Notes: a model not told the origin generated them from the letters alone. Positions 44,558 to 54,415 are shown, numbered from the stretch's first letter. The stretch is DNA of 64,000 bases from Lederbergia citri (GCF_018343625.1 NZ_JAGYPG010000003.1:3102-67101); one strand, 5' to 3'. Numbers and translations: made by a program.

Positions 44558-45508
44558 ATGAAAAAGAAAATGAACTATTTAATCTTACTTTTAACAATCA
44601 TCTTTATGGTTGGTTGTACCAATATAGAAGATGCATCCATTACAGATGTAGAAACAGATTCACAAGAAGTAACCACAATTGAAACAAATAAAAATAATGA
44701 AAAAGAAGAAACTATCACAACGGTTGCTGATAAACCAGCAGTAGAGGAAACAACAACCCAACCAAATAATGAACTGTTCGCAGGATACGAACTTATTGAA
44801 GTTGATGGTGGTGATTTGTCTGGTTATCGTCAACCTAACGTCGTTGTTGACATTGGTTATGGGGACCGTGAATATTGGGCATTTACAAATGAATACGGAC
44901 AACTGGTACGTGTCATTGCTGACAAAATCATCCTACAAGATGATAGTAAGGAACCTGTAACATCTTCTGGTAGATACTATTCAGACGAAGCAAAGGTTCC
45001 TGGTGTCGAACGTGACGATTTAGATGAAGGACATATCATTGCGGATTCTCTCGGAGGGGTATCGAATGCTTATAATATTACCCCACAAGATAGTACACTC
45101 AACCGACACGGTGATCAAGCCTATATGGAAAAGGTGATCCGTCAAGCTGGTGGAGCTACTAATTTTGAAGCAATTATCACATATCCGAATACGGAAACAC
45201 AGATTCCTTCTCATTATAAGTACACTTACACTTTAAAAGGGAATAAGATTGTTGATGAGTTTGATAACAGCAACCCGGATAAAGTAAACGAATCACTTGG
45301 TTTAACAGGCAGTAAATCTTCCGAATCAAACAGTTCAAACACAAGTTCAAGCAAAAGCGGTGATCTTTCTAGTGTTGATACAAATGGTAATGGGAAGGTA
45401 ACGATTAAAGAAGCAAAAGATGCGGGTTATAAAATGCCAATTACTCGTGATCATTGGTTGTACCAATATATGGATGATCGTGATAACGACGGTATGGTAG
45501 GTGAGTAA
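44558..45508 (+). CDS. secreted lipoprotein DNA/RNA non-specific endonuclease with C-terminal calcium-binding motif
   Basis: A 316-residue exported nuclease. The signal peptide ends in the lipobox MVGC (Cys about residue 20), followed by a Thr/Glu-rich linker. The nuclease core carries DEGHIIADSLGG (DRGH-type active site with His) and NITPQDSTLNRHGDQAYMEK, as in DNA-entry NucA-type enzymes. After a serine-rich linker the C-terminus holds DTNGNGKVTIKEAKDAGY and DRDNDGMVGE, two calcium-loop-like motifs of the Excalibur/EF-hand type. The ATG at 44558 follows GGAGAG. The gene is bracketed by two 255-bp direct repeats. Confidence 0.88.
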   Translation: MKKKMNYLILLLTIIFMVGCTNIEDASITDVETDSQEVTTIETNKNNEKEETITTVADKPAVEETTTQPNNELFAGYELIEVDGGDLSGYRQPNVVVDIGYGDREYWAFTNEYGQLVRVIADKIILQDDSKEPVTSSGRYYSDEAKVPGVERDDLDEGHIIADSLGGVSNAYNITPQDSTLNRHGDQAYMEKVIRQAGGATNFEAIITYPNTETQIPSHYKYTYTLKGNKIVDEFDNSNPDKVNESLGLTGSKSSESNSSNTSSSKSGDLSSVDTNGNGKVTIKEAKDAGYKMPITRDHWLYQYMDDRDNDGMVGE

Positions 45509-45538
45509 ACCCCTAGAACTTTGAGGCAAAATAAATGA

Positions 45539-45685
45539 ACAAAAGAATATTTTCCTCGTTGGACGATTTATTACAATTTACAAATGGTTGTTTGGGCAGG
45601 AACAACTGAAGTTAATGGTCATATCATCTATAAAATTTGTACGATGAGTATATTATTATTTTTCACTAACGGGTGCTTTAATTAA
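45539..45685 (+). pseudogene. possible C-terminal gene remnant
   Basis: A frame open from the stop at 45536 to TAA at 45683 reads TKEYFPRWTIYYNLQMVVWA and continues GTTEVNGHIIYKICTMS, protein-like but without a start codon at its head. It runs into the second direct repeat. Probably the relic of a gene lost when the repeat arrangement formed. No family assigned. Confidence 0.3.
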
Positions 45686-45931
45686 GTTCAAAACAAAACA
45701 GAACCCGTTACTAAAATGATGGTTTTTTGTTTCATTGCAAACATATTAGAAGTGTATAATACGAAACAGGACGTTAATCTTCATCCAAAGCATATATCTA
45801 CTATGTCTCTATATAAAATTAACGGTTCTTAAATAATAAAAGCGTTCCTTAAATAAAATTAATGTTCCCAATCCGAGGGTTTTTCCGGTACTTTTTCCGG
45901 CAGACCTTCGGTTTTTTTTCACCAAAATTGG
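45672..45931 (+). repeat. 255-bp direct repeat, copy B, ending in a terminator
   Basis: Second copy of 43968-44222, in the same orientation, with scattered substitutions and short indels. The 3' hairpin (CCGAGGG...CCTTCGG) and its T tract at 45911-45918 are kept, with compensating loop changes. The two copies enclose the lipoprotein nuclease gene. Confidence 0.93.
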
Positions 45932-46614
45932 GGAAAAGTCAGCGGAATTCAATATCAATTCAATCCCATTTCCAGTCGTATTTTCAATCGCCAGTATCCT
46001 CAAAATCCTTGTCTAGTAAGGGTTCTAGTCTCTCCTGGTTTGTTTCTCCACAATATTAATTCGGTATCCTTTCCAGTGTTTTTCCTCACTTTTTCGAGCC
46101 AGTAGGCCATCTAGTTTTCATTCGAAAAGGAACGTAATTTTTTTATCAAAATCATTGCAAAATCGGTACAATTTCATGCGAAAATCGGGAAAAAGGCGGG
46201 AAAGTAATTTTTTTATAAGAGAAAACGGGGAGTAAAAGGGGGTGAGCCTTTGGGAGATAAGGGATAGAGAGGAGTGAAAGGGAGAAGGGGCGGTGGAACG
46301 TAACTTTTCGATAGGGACAGGTTTTAATCATTTAATTTCAAACCTTGTCCAGTTAGGATTCAGTTCGGTCTCTTCTCCTTTTCAGTTGTTCTCTCACGGT
46401 ATTAAATCAGTATCCTTTCCGGTGTTTTTCCTCACACATTAGGTTCAGAAAGTCCTTCGTCATCTACTCCGTATTCATACGAAAAGGAACGTAATTATTT
46501 TATCAAAATGAATGCAAAATCGTTACAATTTTGAGGGAAAATCGGTGGAAATCGGCATTTTTATTTTTAAATGAATAGTGCGGTATGATCACGATTTCTT
46601 TTGTTGATATTATT
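45932..46614. other. long intergenic region with an internal duplication, no gene
   Basis: No reading frame with start and ribosome site is visible. The region is mostly two related blocks (46006-46189 and 46343-46545) separated by a purine-rich stretch around 46200-46310. The giant nuclease promoter region follows. Confidence 0.6.
46006..46545. repeat. two diverged tandem blocks, period about 337 bp
   Basis: Block 1 (46006-46189) and block 2 (46343-46545) share CCTTGTC-AGT-AGG, GTATCCTTTCC-GTGTTTTT, CGAAAAGGAACGTAATT, TTTATCAAAAT and GCAAAATCG-TACAATTT in the same order and spacing. They differ at many positions, so the duplication is old. Confidence 0.8.
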
Positions 46615-46651
46615 TTTACAACCTCTTAACAATAAATTAACATTCTTTACA
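46615..46651 (+). promoter_or_regulatory. PhoP-box-like array before the giant nuclease gene
   Basis: TTTACA (46615), TTAACA (46626) and TTAACA (46637) are spaced exactly 11 bp apart, and a further TTTACA lies at 46646. B. subtilis PhoP binds tandem TT(A/T/C)ACA-type hexamers with about five-base gaps. A possible -10, TATAAA, is at 46695. The array is 150 bp before the start codon of a gene that releases phosphate from nucleotides, which fits Pho control. Confidence 0.7.
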
Positions 46652-46799
46652 AATAACAACAAAAACATTCGGGTTTAGGTCAAAAGATCTTAGGTATAAA
46701 GTATTGTTTTTGGTTTAATGTTCGTAAATGAGGTTGACCGACCTATATGGATGCGGTAATTTGAAAATAGATGTCATAGAAATTTAAGGGAGGGTAACC

Positions 46800-49700
46800 A
46801 TGAAGATCTTTTTTGGAAAAAAACTACTATCTTTGTTAATGATCTTTAGTTTAGTAGTTCCAGGTACTCTAGTAAACTTTGCTCCTATGGTTAGTGCGGC
46901 AGAATTAACACCAGGATCAGGCGAAGATTTAATTATTTCGGAGTACATTGAAGGAAGTAGTTTTAACAAAGCTATAGAGCTTTATAATGCTACGGGTACT
47001 GATGTTGATTTAAGCCAGTATACACTTGAGCTTTATTCAAACGGTGCGAGTGCAGTAAGCCAGAACTTAACCTTAAGTGGTACTTTAGCAAATGGTGAAA
47101 CCTATGTTTTATATCATGGACAAGCATCCGAAGAAATTAAGAGCAAAGGTGATTTAGCAAACTCTACTGTCATTAATTTTAATGGCGATGATGCGATTGT
47201 TCTTAAAAAAGGAAGCACAGTGGTTGATTCAGTAGGCCAAGTTGGAGAAAGAGTTAATAATTTAGCAGATGTTACTTTAGTAAGAAATAGTAATATTACC
47301 GTTGGCGATAAAAATCCAAATGATCCTTTTGATCCATCTGTAGAATGGACAAATCTAGGAAAAGATATATTTACAAATCTAGGATTACATACAATTGATG
47401 GTTCCAATTCCGGCGAACCAGATCCAGACCCAGAAGAACCGGTTGAAGCTATTACAATTGCTGAAGCACGCAGTCAAGGAACAGGGGAAGCAAAAGTAAA
47501 AGGTATTGTAACAGCAAAACTAAAAAATACTATTCATATCCAAGATGAAACAGCAGCAATAGCAGTTCGTCCAACCTCCCTAGAAGTTCAAATAGGTGAT
47601 GAAATTACCGTAAGTGGTTCATTGCAAGAGTTTAGAGGCTTATTACAATTAGATTCTGCAACTTTAGTAGAAAAAAGTGAAAATGTAGTTCCTGAACCAG
47701 TTGAGCTACAAGGGGAAGAAATTAATGAAGAAAATGAATCGAAACTAGCGGTTGTAAATAATATTGAGCTAGTAGATGTTAATCAAGGTAATGGCTGGGC
47801 AAATTACACAGCTAAAGCAGAAAACGGTACTCAATTTTTGGTTCGTGATGAAACGGGCACATTAGAATTGGCTGTTGGAACAACCTATGATTCCATTACT
47901 GGTATTGTTCAACAGTTTGATAATGATTATCAAATTATTCCTCGTGGACAAGCTGATATTGTAGTCGATGCATCTGCAGTTCAACCTGTTACTGCATCTC
48001 CTACACCTGGATTAGTTCCAGCGGGGACAAAGGTATCTTTAAACACAACAACTAAAGATGCTACCATTTATTACACAACCGATGGGACAGAGCCTACAGA
48101 AGAAAGTAAAGTATATGTCGAACCTATTACTATTGATAAAGAAATTTCAATTAAAGCAATTGCAGTAAAAGAAGGTCTTACTCCAAGTAAAGTAAATACT
48201 TTTGTCTACACTACTTATAATGTAGAAGAAGGAATTAAAATCCACCATATTCAAGGTGAATCTCATGAATCACCAATGGTTGGACAATTTGTCGAAAATG
48301 TAGAAGGAATTGTTACCTATATTTATAAACTGGGTGGTAATAATTACTTCCATATGCAAACTCCGGATGATAAAAAGGATAATAATCCGAAAACATCTGA
48401 GGGTATTGTAGTTTTTACAGGAAATAAAGCTGCAAATGTTAAAGTTGGTAATTTAGTTAGTGTTACAGGAACCGTTGATGAGTATCAAATTGATGGATAC
48501 AATGATACAAAACGTGATACTGATTTAACTGTAACTCAAATCAATGCTCGTGATGACCGTAGTGGAACTGTTAATGTTCTAGAAAACAGTGTTGAACTTC
48601 CAGAACCAGTGAAAATCACCAGCGAAAATCTACCAAGTGAAGTAATAGATAATGATAGCTTTAAAGAATTTGATCCAGAAGAAGATGCAATTGACTTTTG
48701 GGAAAGCCTAGAAGGAATGCGAGTTGAAGTTGATACCGTTAAGGCTGTAGCGCCTCAAGAGCATGGTGATTTAATCACTGTCCTAGACGATAGAGAAACG
48801 GATACAATTTATGGTGGTGTATTACTAACTGAAGATAATGCAAACCCAGACCGCATTCAGTTTAAAATGTATGATAACGATGCTGCGAGAGATTTTGAAG
48901 TTGCAACCGGAGATAAATTTACTGGTCCAATTATTGGTTTTGTAAACTATGGTTTCCAAAACTATAAAATCTACGTAGATTTATCGATTATGAAGGCTAA
49001 ACACGTTAAAGGTGACACTGTACCTGAAACAACAACCATTGAAAAGGCAGATGACAAATTAACGATTGCTTCTTACAATCTAGAAAACTTTTCTAGTGAA
49101 ACTAGTGCGGACAAGGCTCAGAAATTAGCAAGAGCATTCGTAAAAGATATGGAAAGCCCTGATATTATTGGTGTAACAGAAGTTCAAGACAATAATGGTG
49201 CTAAATCAGGTGATGCTGCAGCAGATAAAAGCTATAAGCGTTTAATCGATTTTATTGAAGCTGCTGGTGGTCCACGTTATGAATATTTAAATATTGACCC
49301 AATTAACAACCAAGATGGTGGTGCACCAAATGCCAACATCCGCGTTGGATTCTTGTATAATCCAGATCGGGTTTCTATACCTGAAGGCATTCCAGCAGGT
49401 AATGCAACAACTGCTGTAGGTTATGAAAATGGTAGTTTAACACATAATCCAGGGCGTATTGACCCTACGAATTCTGCATTCAATAATAGCCGCAAACCAC
49501 TGGCTGCACAATTTAACTTCCAAGGTGAAGATGTGATTGTTATTGTGAACCATTGGAACTCCAAATCCGGAGATACTCCATTATTTGGTTCAACACAACC
49601 GCCTTATTACGGAAGTGAAGTAAAACGAAAACAAATTGCTAAAATCGTGTATGATTTCGTAGAGGAAATTAAAGATGATAACCCATATGCTAACATCGTA

Positions 49701-52064
49701 TCTGTTGGTGACTTTAATGACTTCCAATTTTCAGAGGCTCTGAGAATCCACGAAGGTAAATTAATGACCAACATGATTAACCACGTGGATCCAAGTGACC
49801 GTTATACTTACTTGTTCCAAGGAAACTCTCAAGTATTAGACCATATTTTGGTTTCTAATAACTTAGTAGACAATACAGAAATTGATATTCTTCATATCAA
49901 TTCTGACTTTACGGATATGGCAGGACGTGCAAGTGACCATGATCCAGTTATGGTTCAAGTTGGGTTTGCAGATTTATCCAATAAAAACTTTGAATTAACG
50001 GTCATGCATACGAATGATACTCATGCTGCGTTAGACAACATGCCTAAGACCGTAACTGCAGTAAAAGATGTAAGAGCAGAAAAACCAGATTCACTTCTTC
50101 TACATGCAGGAGATGTATTCACAGGAACATTGTATTTCAATGAATTCCATGGTCAAGCAGACCTAGCGTTTATGAATTTAATGGGCTTTGATGCCATGAC
50201 ATTTGGTAACCATGAATTTGACTTAGGTTCCTCTCCTGAAGGTCACCAAGCTTTAGCTGACTTTATTAAGGGAGCAGAGTTCCCATTTGTGAGTGCAAAC
50301 GTTGATTTCTCAAATGACGATAAATTTAATGGGTTATTTAATGACTTTATTACCGAAGAAATTGAAAATGGCCAGATTTACAATGGAATTATTAAAGAAG
50401 TCAATGGAGAAAAAGTCGGTATCTTCGGACTAACAACAGAAGAAACAGTTGATATTTCCAGTCCAGGTTCAATTGCATTTGAAAACTACCTCCAGCAAGC
50501 AGAGAAAGCTGTCGAAGCTTTCGAAGCAGAAGGTGTTAACAAGATAATTGCATTAACACATATTGGTTTTGACGATAATGCACTGGTTGACAATGACTTA
50601 ATCCTTGCCGAAGCTGTTGAAGGTATTGATATTATAGTCGGTGGACATAGCCATACTACTTTATCTGAACCAGTAGTAGTTTCTAAAGATGCAACACCTA
50701 CGGTCATCGTTCAAACTGGTAATGCCAATAGTAATTTAGGTGTACTCGATGTTGTCTTTGATGAAAATGGTGTAATCATTGAACATGCTGGTGAATTAAT
50801 AGCTATTGGTAGTCAAAAAGATGACCAAGAAGCAGCTGGAATTTTAGCGCCGTACAAAGCAAAAGTGGATGAAGTAGCTAAGGAAGAAATTGGTGTGTCA
50901 ACCCCGTTAGAATTAGAAAACCCACGTACAAATGGAGATGACACAAAACCAAGTGTACGTAAAAACGAAACAATTCTAGGGAACTTGATTACAGATGGAA
51001 TGCTTATAAAAGCAAGAGAATTCACTGGACAAAATGTTGTTATGGCGTTGCAAAACGGTGGTGGTATCCGAGCAGCAATTGATGCTGGTCCGATTACCGT
51101 TGGTGAAGTTATTACTGTTTTACCGTTTGCTAATACTTTGGCAACTATGGAAGTCACTGGATCCGAGTTAAAAGAAGCATTTGAAATCTCCTTAAGTAGA
51201 TATCCAGGAGAAAATGGCGGTTTCCTACATGTTGCAGGTGGTAAAGTAGAATTCGACTCTACTAAACCAGCAGGAGAACGCGTAGTAGAAATTTATATTA
51301 AAGATGCTAACGGCAACTTTGTACCAGTGGATGATAATACAACATATACCATTGCAACTAATGCCTTTACAGCTAAAGGTGGAGACGGATATGATGTATT
51401 TGCAAAAGCCTATGAAGAAGGACGTGTAACAGACCTTGGACTTTCTGATTGGGAAAACTTCCGTGATCATTTAATAAGCGTAGGTAGTGAAGGGATTCCG
51501 ACTGAAATTGAAGGAAGAATTGTAGATGTTAATTCAATTCCAAATGAAGAACCGATAACTGTAGTTGTTAAACCTGAAAGAAAAGGTAATAAATATCAAA
51601 TTGACGCCGATCTATTAAGCAAAGTAGAAAAAGAGGCTACTGTCATTGTTGAGATTTCTGAGCAAAAGAATACAATCATTTCCTTAAATGGAGGAGCGAT
51701 TGCAAAACTAAAAGAGGCTGATGGAAATCTAGTAATCTCTAATGGTGTTTTCGATCTACAAATACCTGCATCAAACCTTCCAGATGGAGCAACAGACATT
51801 AAAGTTAAGGAAGTCAAAGTAAAGGACAAATCAGCCCTAGTTGTATATGACTTTACAATTAATTCTATGGGTAAAGATTATAGCTTTAGGAAAGAAGTTA
51901 CTTTGTCCTTTACTATTGATTCTAAACAGGTCAAAAACCCTGAAGATGTAAAAGTTCTCTACGAAGCTAAAAAAGCATGGGAACTAGTCGGTGGTAATTA
52001 TAATGAAGGAAAAATTACTGTAACTACTGACCGCCTAGGTACCTTTGGTGCATTCGAAAAATAA
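46800..52064 (+). CDS. giant secreted multidomain nuclease / 5'-nucleotidase
   Basis: Predicted to degrade extracellular DNA/RNA to nucleotides and strip their phosphate. 1754 residues: signal peptide (1-34, ending VSAAE); lamin-tail-like domain (about 40-200: IISEYIEGSSFNKAIELYN); OB-like YhcR domain (about 215-300); chitobiase-like repeat (about 398-470); another OB-like part (about 480-740); endonuclease/exonuclease/phosphatase domain (about 752-1060) with ASYNLENF, VNHWNSKSGD, VGDFNDF and SDHDPV; 5'-nucleotidase metallophosphatase (about 1065-1350) with MHTNDTH, AGDVFTG, GNHEFD and GGHSHT; 5'-nucleotidase C domain (LGNLITDG, NGGGIRA); and a beta-rich tail. No LPxTG or S-layer motif is seen. 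GGGAGGG precedes the ATG. Confidence 0.93.
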   Translation: MKIFFGKKLLSLLMIFSLVVPGTLVNFAPMVSAAELTPGSGEDLIISEYIEGSSFNKAIELYNATGTDVDLSQYTLELYSNGASAVSQNLTLSGTLANGETYVLYHGQASEEIKSKGDLANSTVINFNGDDAIVLKKGSTVVDSVGQVGERVNNLADVTLVRNSNITVGDKNPNDPFDPSVEWTNLGKDIFTNLGLHTIDGSNSGEPDPDPEEPVEAITIAEARSQGTGEAKVKGIVTAKLKNTIHIQDETAAIAVRPTSLEVQIGDEITVSGSLQEFRGLLQLDSATLVEKSENVVPEPVELQGEEINEENESKLAVVNNIELVDVNQGNGWANYTAKAENGTQFLVRDETGTLELAVGTTYDSITGIVQQFDNDYQIIPRGQADIVVDASAVQPVTASPTPGLVPAGTKVSLNTTTKDATIYYTTDGTEPTEESKVYVEPITIDKEISIKAIAVKEGLTPSKVNTFVYTTYNVEEGIKIHHIQGESHESPMVGQFVENVEGIVTYIYKLGGNNYFHMQTPDDKKDNNPKTSEGIVVFTGNKAANVKVGNLVSVTGTVDEYQIDGYNDTKRDTDLTVTQINARDDRSGTVNVLENSVELPEPVKITSENLPSEVIDNDSFKEFDPEEDAIDFWESLEGMRVEVDTVKAVAPQEHGDLITVLDDRETDTIYGGVLLTEDNANPDRIQFKMYDNDAARDFEVATGDKFTGPIIGFVNYGFQNYKIYVDLSIMKAKHVKGDTVPETTTIEKADDKLTIASYNLENFSSETSADKAQKLARAFVKDMESPDIIGVTEVQDNNGAKSGDAAADKSYKRLIDFIEAAGGPRYEYLNIDPINNQDGGAPNANIRVGFLYNPDRVSIPEGIPAGNATTAVGYENGSLTHNPGRIDPTNSAFNNSRKPLAAQFNFQGEDVIVIVNHWNSKSGDTPLFGSTQPPYYGSEVKRKQIAKIVYDFVEEIKDDNPYANIVSVGDFNDFQFSEALRIHEGKLMTNMINHVDPSDRYTYLFQGNSQVLDHILVSNNLVDNTEIDILHINSDFTDMAGRASDHDPVMVQVGFADLSNKNFELTVMHTNDTHAALDNMPKTVTAVKDVRAEKPDSLLLHAGDVFTGTLYFNEFHGQADLAFMNLMGFDAMTFGNHEFDLGSSPEGHQALADFIKGAEFPFVSANVDFSNDDKFNGLFNDFITEEIENGQIYNGIIKEVNGEKVGIFGLTTEETVDISSPGSIAFENYLQQAEKAVEAFEAEGVNKIIALTHIGFDDNALVDNDLILAEAVEGIDIIVGGHSHTTLSEPVVVSKDATPTVIVQTGNANSNLGVLDVVFDENGVIIEHAGELIAIGSQKDDQEAAGILAPYKAKVDEVAKEEIGVSTPLELENPRTNGDDTKPSVRKNETILGNLITDGMLIKAREFTGQNVVMALQNGGGIRAAIDAGPITVGEVITVLPFANTLATMEVTGSELKEAFEISLSRYPGENGGFLHVAGGKVEFDSTKPAGERVVEIYIKDANGNFVPVDDNTTYTIATNAFTAKGGDGYDVFAKAYEEGRVTDLGLSDWENFRDHLISVGSEGIPTEIEGRIVDVNSIPNEEPITVVVKPERKGNKYQIDADLLSKVEKEATVIVEISEQKNTIISLNGGAIAKLKEADGNLVISNGVFDLQIPASNLPDGATDIKVKEVKVKDKSALVVYDFTINSMGKDYSFRKEVTLSFTIDSKQVKNPEDVKVLYEAKKAWELVGGNYNEGKITVTTDRLGTFGAFEK

Positions 52065-52084
52065 AATAATAGCAAAAATTTCTC

Positions 52085-52118
52085 AAGGCCATAGAACAAG
52101 ATTCTATGGCCTTTCTTC
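52085..52118 (+). terminator. intrinsic terminator after the giant nuclease gene
   Basis: AAGGCCATAGAA pairs with TTCTATGGCCTT (12 bp, 5-base loop), followed by TCTTC. Confidence 0.85.
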
Positions 52119-52222
52119 ATATTATTTTGTAGAAAAATCAACATGGTTTAGAATGCTCGCAATCTGTGTGGTCGGTTACGTTATGATATGATTCACAAAC
52201 CATTATACGTGAGCTATGAATG

Positions 52223-52351
52223 GCAAATAGAAATCAAGATATTTATGAAGCAGTAGCTGAATGTGGTTTTGTTGATTTAACACATTTAAACTAATACTTT
52301 AAGAGAGTATATGGAATAACCACATTTGAATATATGTTACATATAAATTAA
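52223..52351 (+). pseudogene. AraC-family C-terminal HTH remnant
   Basis: The frame reads ANRNQDIYEAVAECGFVDLT, then HLN, a TAA, then YFKRVYGITTFEYMLHIN. This is the second helix-turn-helix of an AraC-type regulator with the usual GF-D--HF---FK---G-TP-EY pattern. The N-terminal part of the gene is missing and an in-frame stop lies inside the helix. Confidence 0.7.
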
Positions 52352-52454
52352 TATGAAGGAATTGAGAGGAACTTTGAGGGAGTTGTATTATAAATCGGAC
52401 TTCTTCTGATGTCTTTAGGTAAATCAAAAAATAGTCTACTAAAGGAGTTAGAAC

Positions 52455-53078
52455 TTGAAAATAAAAGACTTTACTTTGACTGCAATTTTTTTATCCATTA
52501 TTTTATTACTTGCTTTCTCACCATTTGGGTTTATACATTTAGGTGTAATTAAAGCGACTTTGATTCATATTCCAATCATTATAGCCTCGATTATTTTAGG
52601 TCCAAAAATTGGTGCTTTTCTAGGGCTTATGTTTGGATTCACTAGTATTGCAACTAATACGATCAGTCCAACATTGTTATCATTTGCTTTTTCACCAGTA
52701 ATTCCTGTTTTAGGAACAAGTCAGGGAAGTTTTTGGGCTTTATTTGTTGCACTTGTTCCAAGAGTAATCATTGGGTTTATTCCTTATTACCTATTCAAGG
52801 TTGTTCAAAAAGTTATAAAAAAGAATGAGTCGAATCAAAAGCCGGCTTTATTTTTAACTGGCTTACTTACAACGTTCATTCATACATTTTTAGTTATGGG
52901 TTCAATCTCTTTGATATTTAATGAAGCCTATGCTCAAGCAATTAATGCCGGTAGCATTAATGCCATTTATAAAGCCATTATAGCTGTGTTTTTTACAAAT
53001 GGCCTTGCTGAAGCAGTCCTTGCTGGAATTGTAACAATGGCAGTGGCACCGCCGTTATTGAAGGTATCCAAAAAATGA
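52455..53078 (+). CDS. ECF-type transporter substrate-binding (S) component
   Basis: A 207-residue protein with about six membrane segments. The start (TLTAIFLSIILLLAFSPFGF, then ATLIHIPIIIASIILGPKIG) matches S components of energy-coupling-factor vitamin transporters of the PanT/FolT-like ECF_trnsprt family, including the AxxxG-type helix-1 contacts. The vitamin is not predictable, and the shared EcfA/EcfT module is not in this window. TTG start after AAAGGAG. No riboswitch was recognised in the 350 bp upstream. Confidence 0.82.
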   Translation: MKIKDFTLTAIFLSIILLLAFSPFGFIHLGVIKATLIHIPIIIASIILGPKIGAFLGLMFGFTSIATNTISPTLLSFAFSPVIPVLGTSQGSFWALFVALVPRVIIGFIPYYLFKVVQKVIKKNESNQKPALFLTGLLTTFIHTFLVMGSISLIFNEAYAQAINAGSINAIYKAIIAVFFTNGLAEAVLAGIVTMAVAPPLLKVSKK

Positions 53079-53440
53079 ATAATTCTTTAATTAAGGTCTA
53101 CCGATGTTGTAATAACAAGATTTTTCTTCTTTTGAAGTGGTTAATTTGGATTTGAAAGTTGGAGATATTATTTGATTTAAACGGACATTCCTTTCAATCC
53201 TTATCGGTACTGGTTCTATAGGCCGTCTGTTTTAATTCAATTCCTTTCCAATACAGTTAGGAAGAACACGGAATAGAGAAAAGACCTCCAAGAGAAAAGT
53301 TTCTTTTCCCTTGCTTTCTTTTTTATTCCCAATTAGTGAAACAAGATTCCGAAGGACTACAGAATTAGAGTGACCTACCCCTAATCGGGCAAACTATCCT
53401 AATGAAGCAGCATATACAATACAGAAAAAGGTGAACAACA
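53079..53440. other. intergenic region, no gene seen
   Basis: This 362-bp AT-rich stretch carries a purine/pyrimidine run around 53280-53325 (AGAAAAG...CTTTTC inverted segments) but no clear terminator, riboswitch or reading frame. Confidence 0.5.
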
Positions 53441-54238
53441 ATGAGTAACAATAAAAAGCATGTATTATTTATCGGGGCAGGGCGAATGGCCCAAGCCTTG
53501 ATTAAAGGACTAGACAAAAATGAATTTGCCATTCTTGTTGGCAACAATGGAAATGAACAGCGGCTACGTGATATAAAAGAAACCTTTGATGTGGAAATTA
53601 CCACTCACTGGTCACAAGAGATTCACAAGATGGATATCATTATTCTTGCCCTGCCACCAGAGTCTCATGAAGTTATCCTCGCAAAATTATCTGAAACCAT
53701 TAGTGGACAATTAGTCATTACGGTAGCGGCAGGAATTGATCCAACTTACCTCGAATCCAGGCTTCCTAAAGGGACACCTGTAGCTTGGGTTATGCCTAAT
53801 ACAGCGGCTATGTTAGGTAAATCAATGACTTTATATACACTCGGTCAACACGTGAGCCAAGAACTACAAGAGTGGATTGAAGAATTAATTTGTGGTATTG
53901 GTGAATTTGAAAAAGTGACAGAGCAGCAAATTCATGAGCTGACCGCTGTAACTTCCAGTGCCCCGGCATTTATCTATCGGGTTGCGGAAGCACTCGAAAA
54001 AATAACAATAGAGTCAGGTGTCAGTAAAGTTCAAGCAAGAAAGCTAGTAGCCAACATGATTGCCGGTTCTGCAGAAATGCTAAAAACAAATGTGGCTCCT
54101 GCTGAACTTGCAGATGCGGTAGCCACTCCTGGCGGTTCAACAGCCGCTGGTTTAGAGGTACTAGACACAAACCATTTGGACCACTTAATGATTGACGCCA
54201 TTGAAGCGTGCCGGCAAAAAGCAATGTTGCAGGAGTAA
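53441..54238 (+). CDS. proC: pyrroline-5-carboxylate reductase
   Basis: Final step of proline synthesis, reducing pyrroline-5-carboxylate with NAD(P)H. 265 residues. Rossmann motif FIGAGRMAQALIKGL (about 10-24), ALPPES (about 71-76), VMPNTAAMLGKSMT (about 118-131), and the C-terminal signature spanning LADAVATPGGSTAAGLEVLD (about 227-246), in which the P5CR-typical PGG(S/T)T is intact. AAGGTG precedes the ATG. Followed by its own terminator, so monocistronic. B. subtilis has several proC paralogues; which one this matches is not clear. Confidence 0.94.
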   Translation: MSNNKKHVLFIGAGRMAQALIKGLDKNEFAILVGNNGNEQRLRDIKETFDVEITTHWSQEIHKMDIIILALPPESHEVILAKLSETISGQLVITVAAGIDPTYLESRLPKGTPVAWVMPNTAAMLGKSMTLYTLGQHVSQELQEWIEELICGIGEFEKVTEQQIHELTAVTSSAPAFIYRVAEALEKITIESGVSKVQARKLVANMIAGSAEMLKTNVAPAELADAVATPGGSTAAGLEVLDTNHLDHLMIDAIEACRQKAMLQE

Positions 54239-54246
54239 ACAAACAT

Positions 54247-54284
54247 AAAGTCCTTCCATTCAGAATGATGGGAGGACTTTTTAA
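54247..54284 (+). terminator. intrinsic terminator after proC
   Basis: AAAGTCCTTCCAT pairs with ATGGGAGGACTTT (one wobble) followed by TTAATT. Confidence 0.88.
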
Positions 54285-54307
54285 TTAAGTAGTCACTGGA
54301 GTATTTG

Positions 54308-54415
54308 TTAATACAATAGGCGACGAACTGAATAAGCAAAATCATCTTCGTCGTTTGTTTCTGTAATTAAGTCTGCTTTTCGAAAGAACAAAGAGGGCAT
54401 TTGAAAGTTCGTTAT
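54308..54415 (-). pseudogene. possible C-terminal gene remnant
   Basis: A minus-strand frame ending TAA at 54308 reads ITNFQMPSLFFRKADLITET and then NDEDDFAYSVRRLLY, protein-like in composition but only about 35 codons after an upstream stop and without a start. Probably the tail of a deleted gene. No family assigned. Confidence 0.3.
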
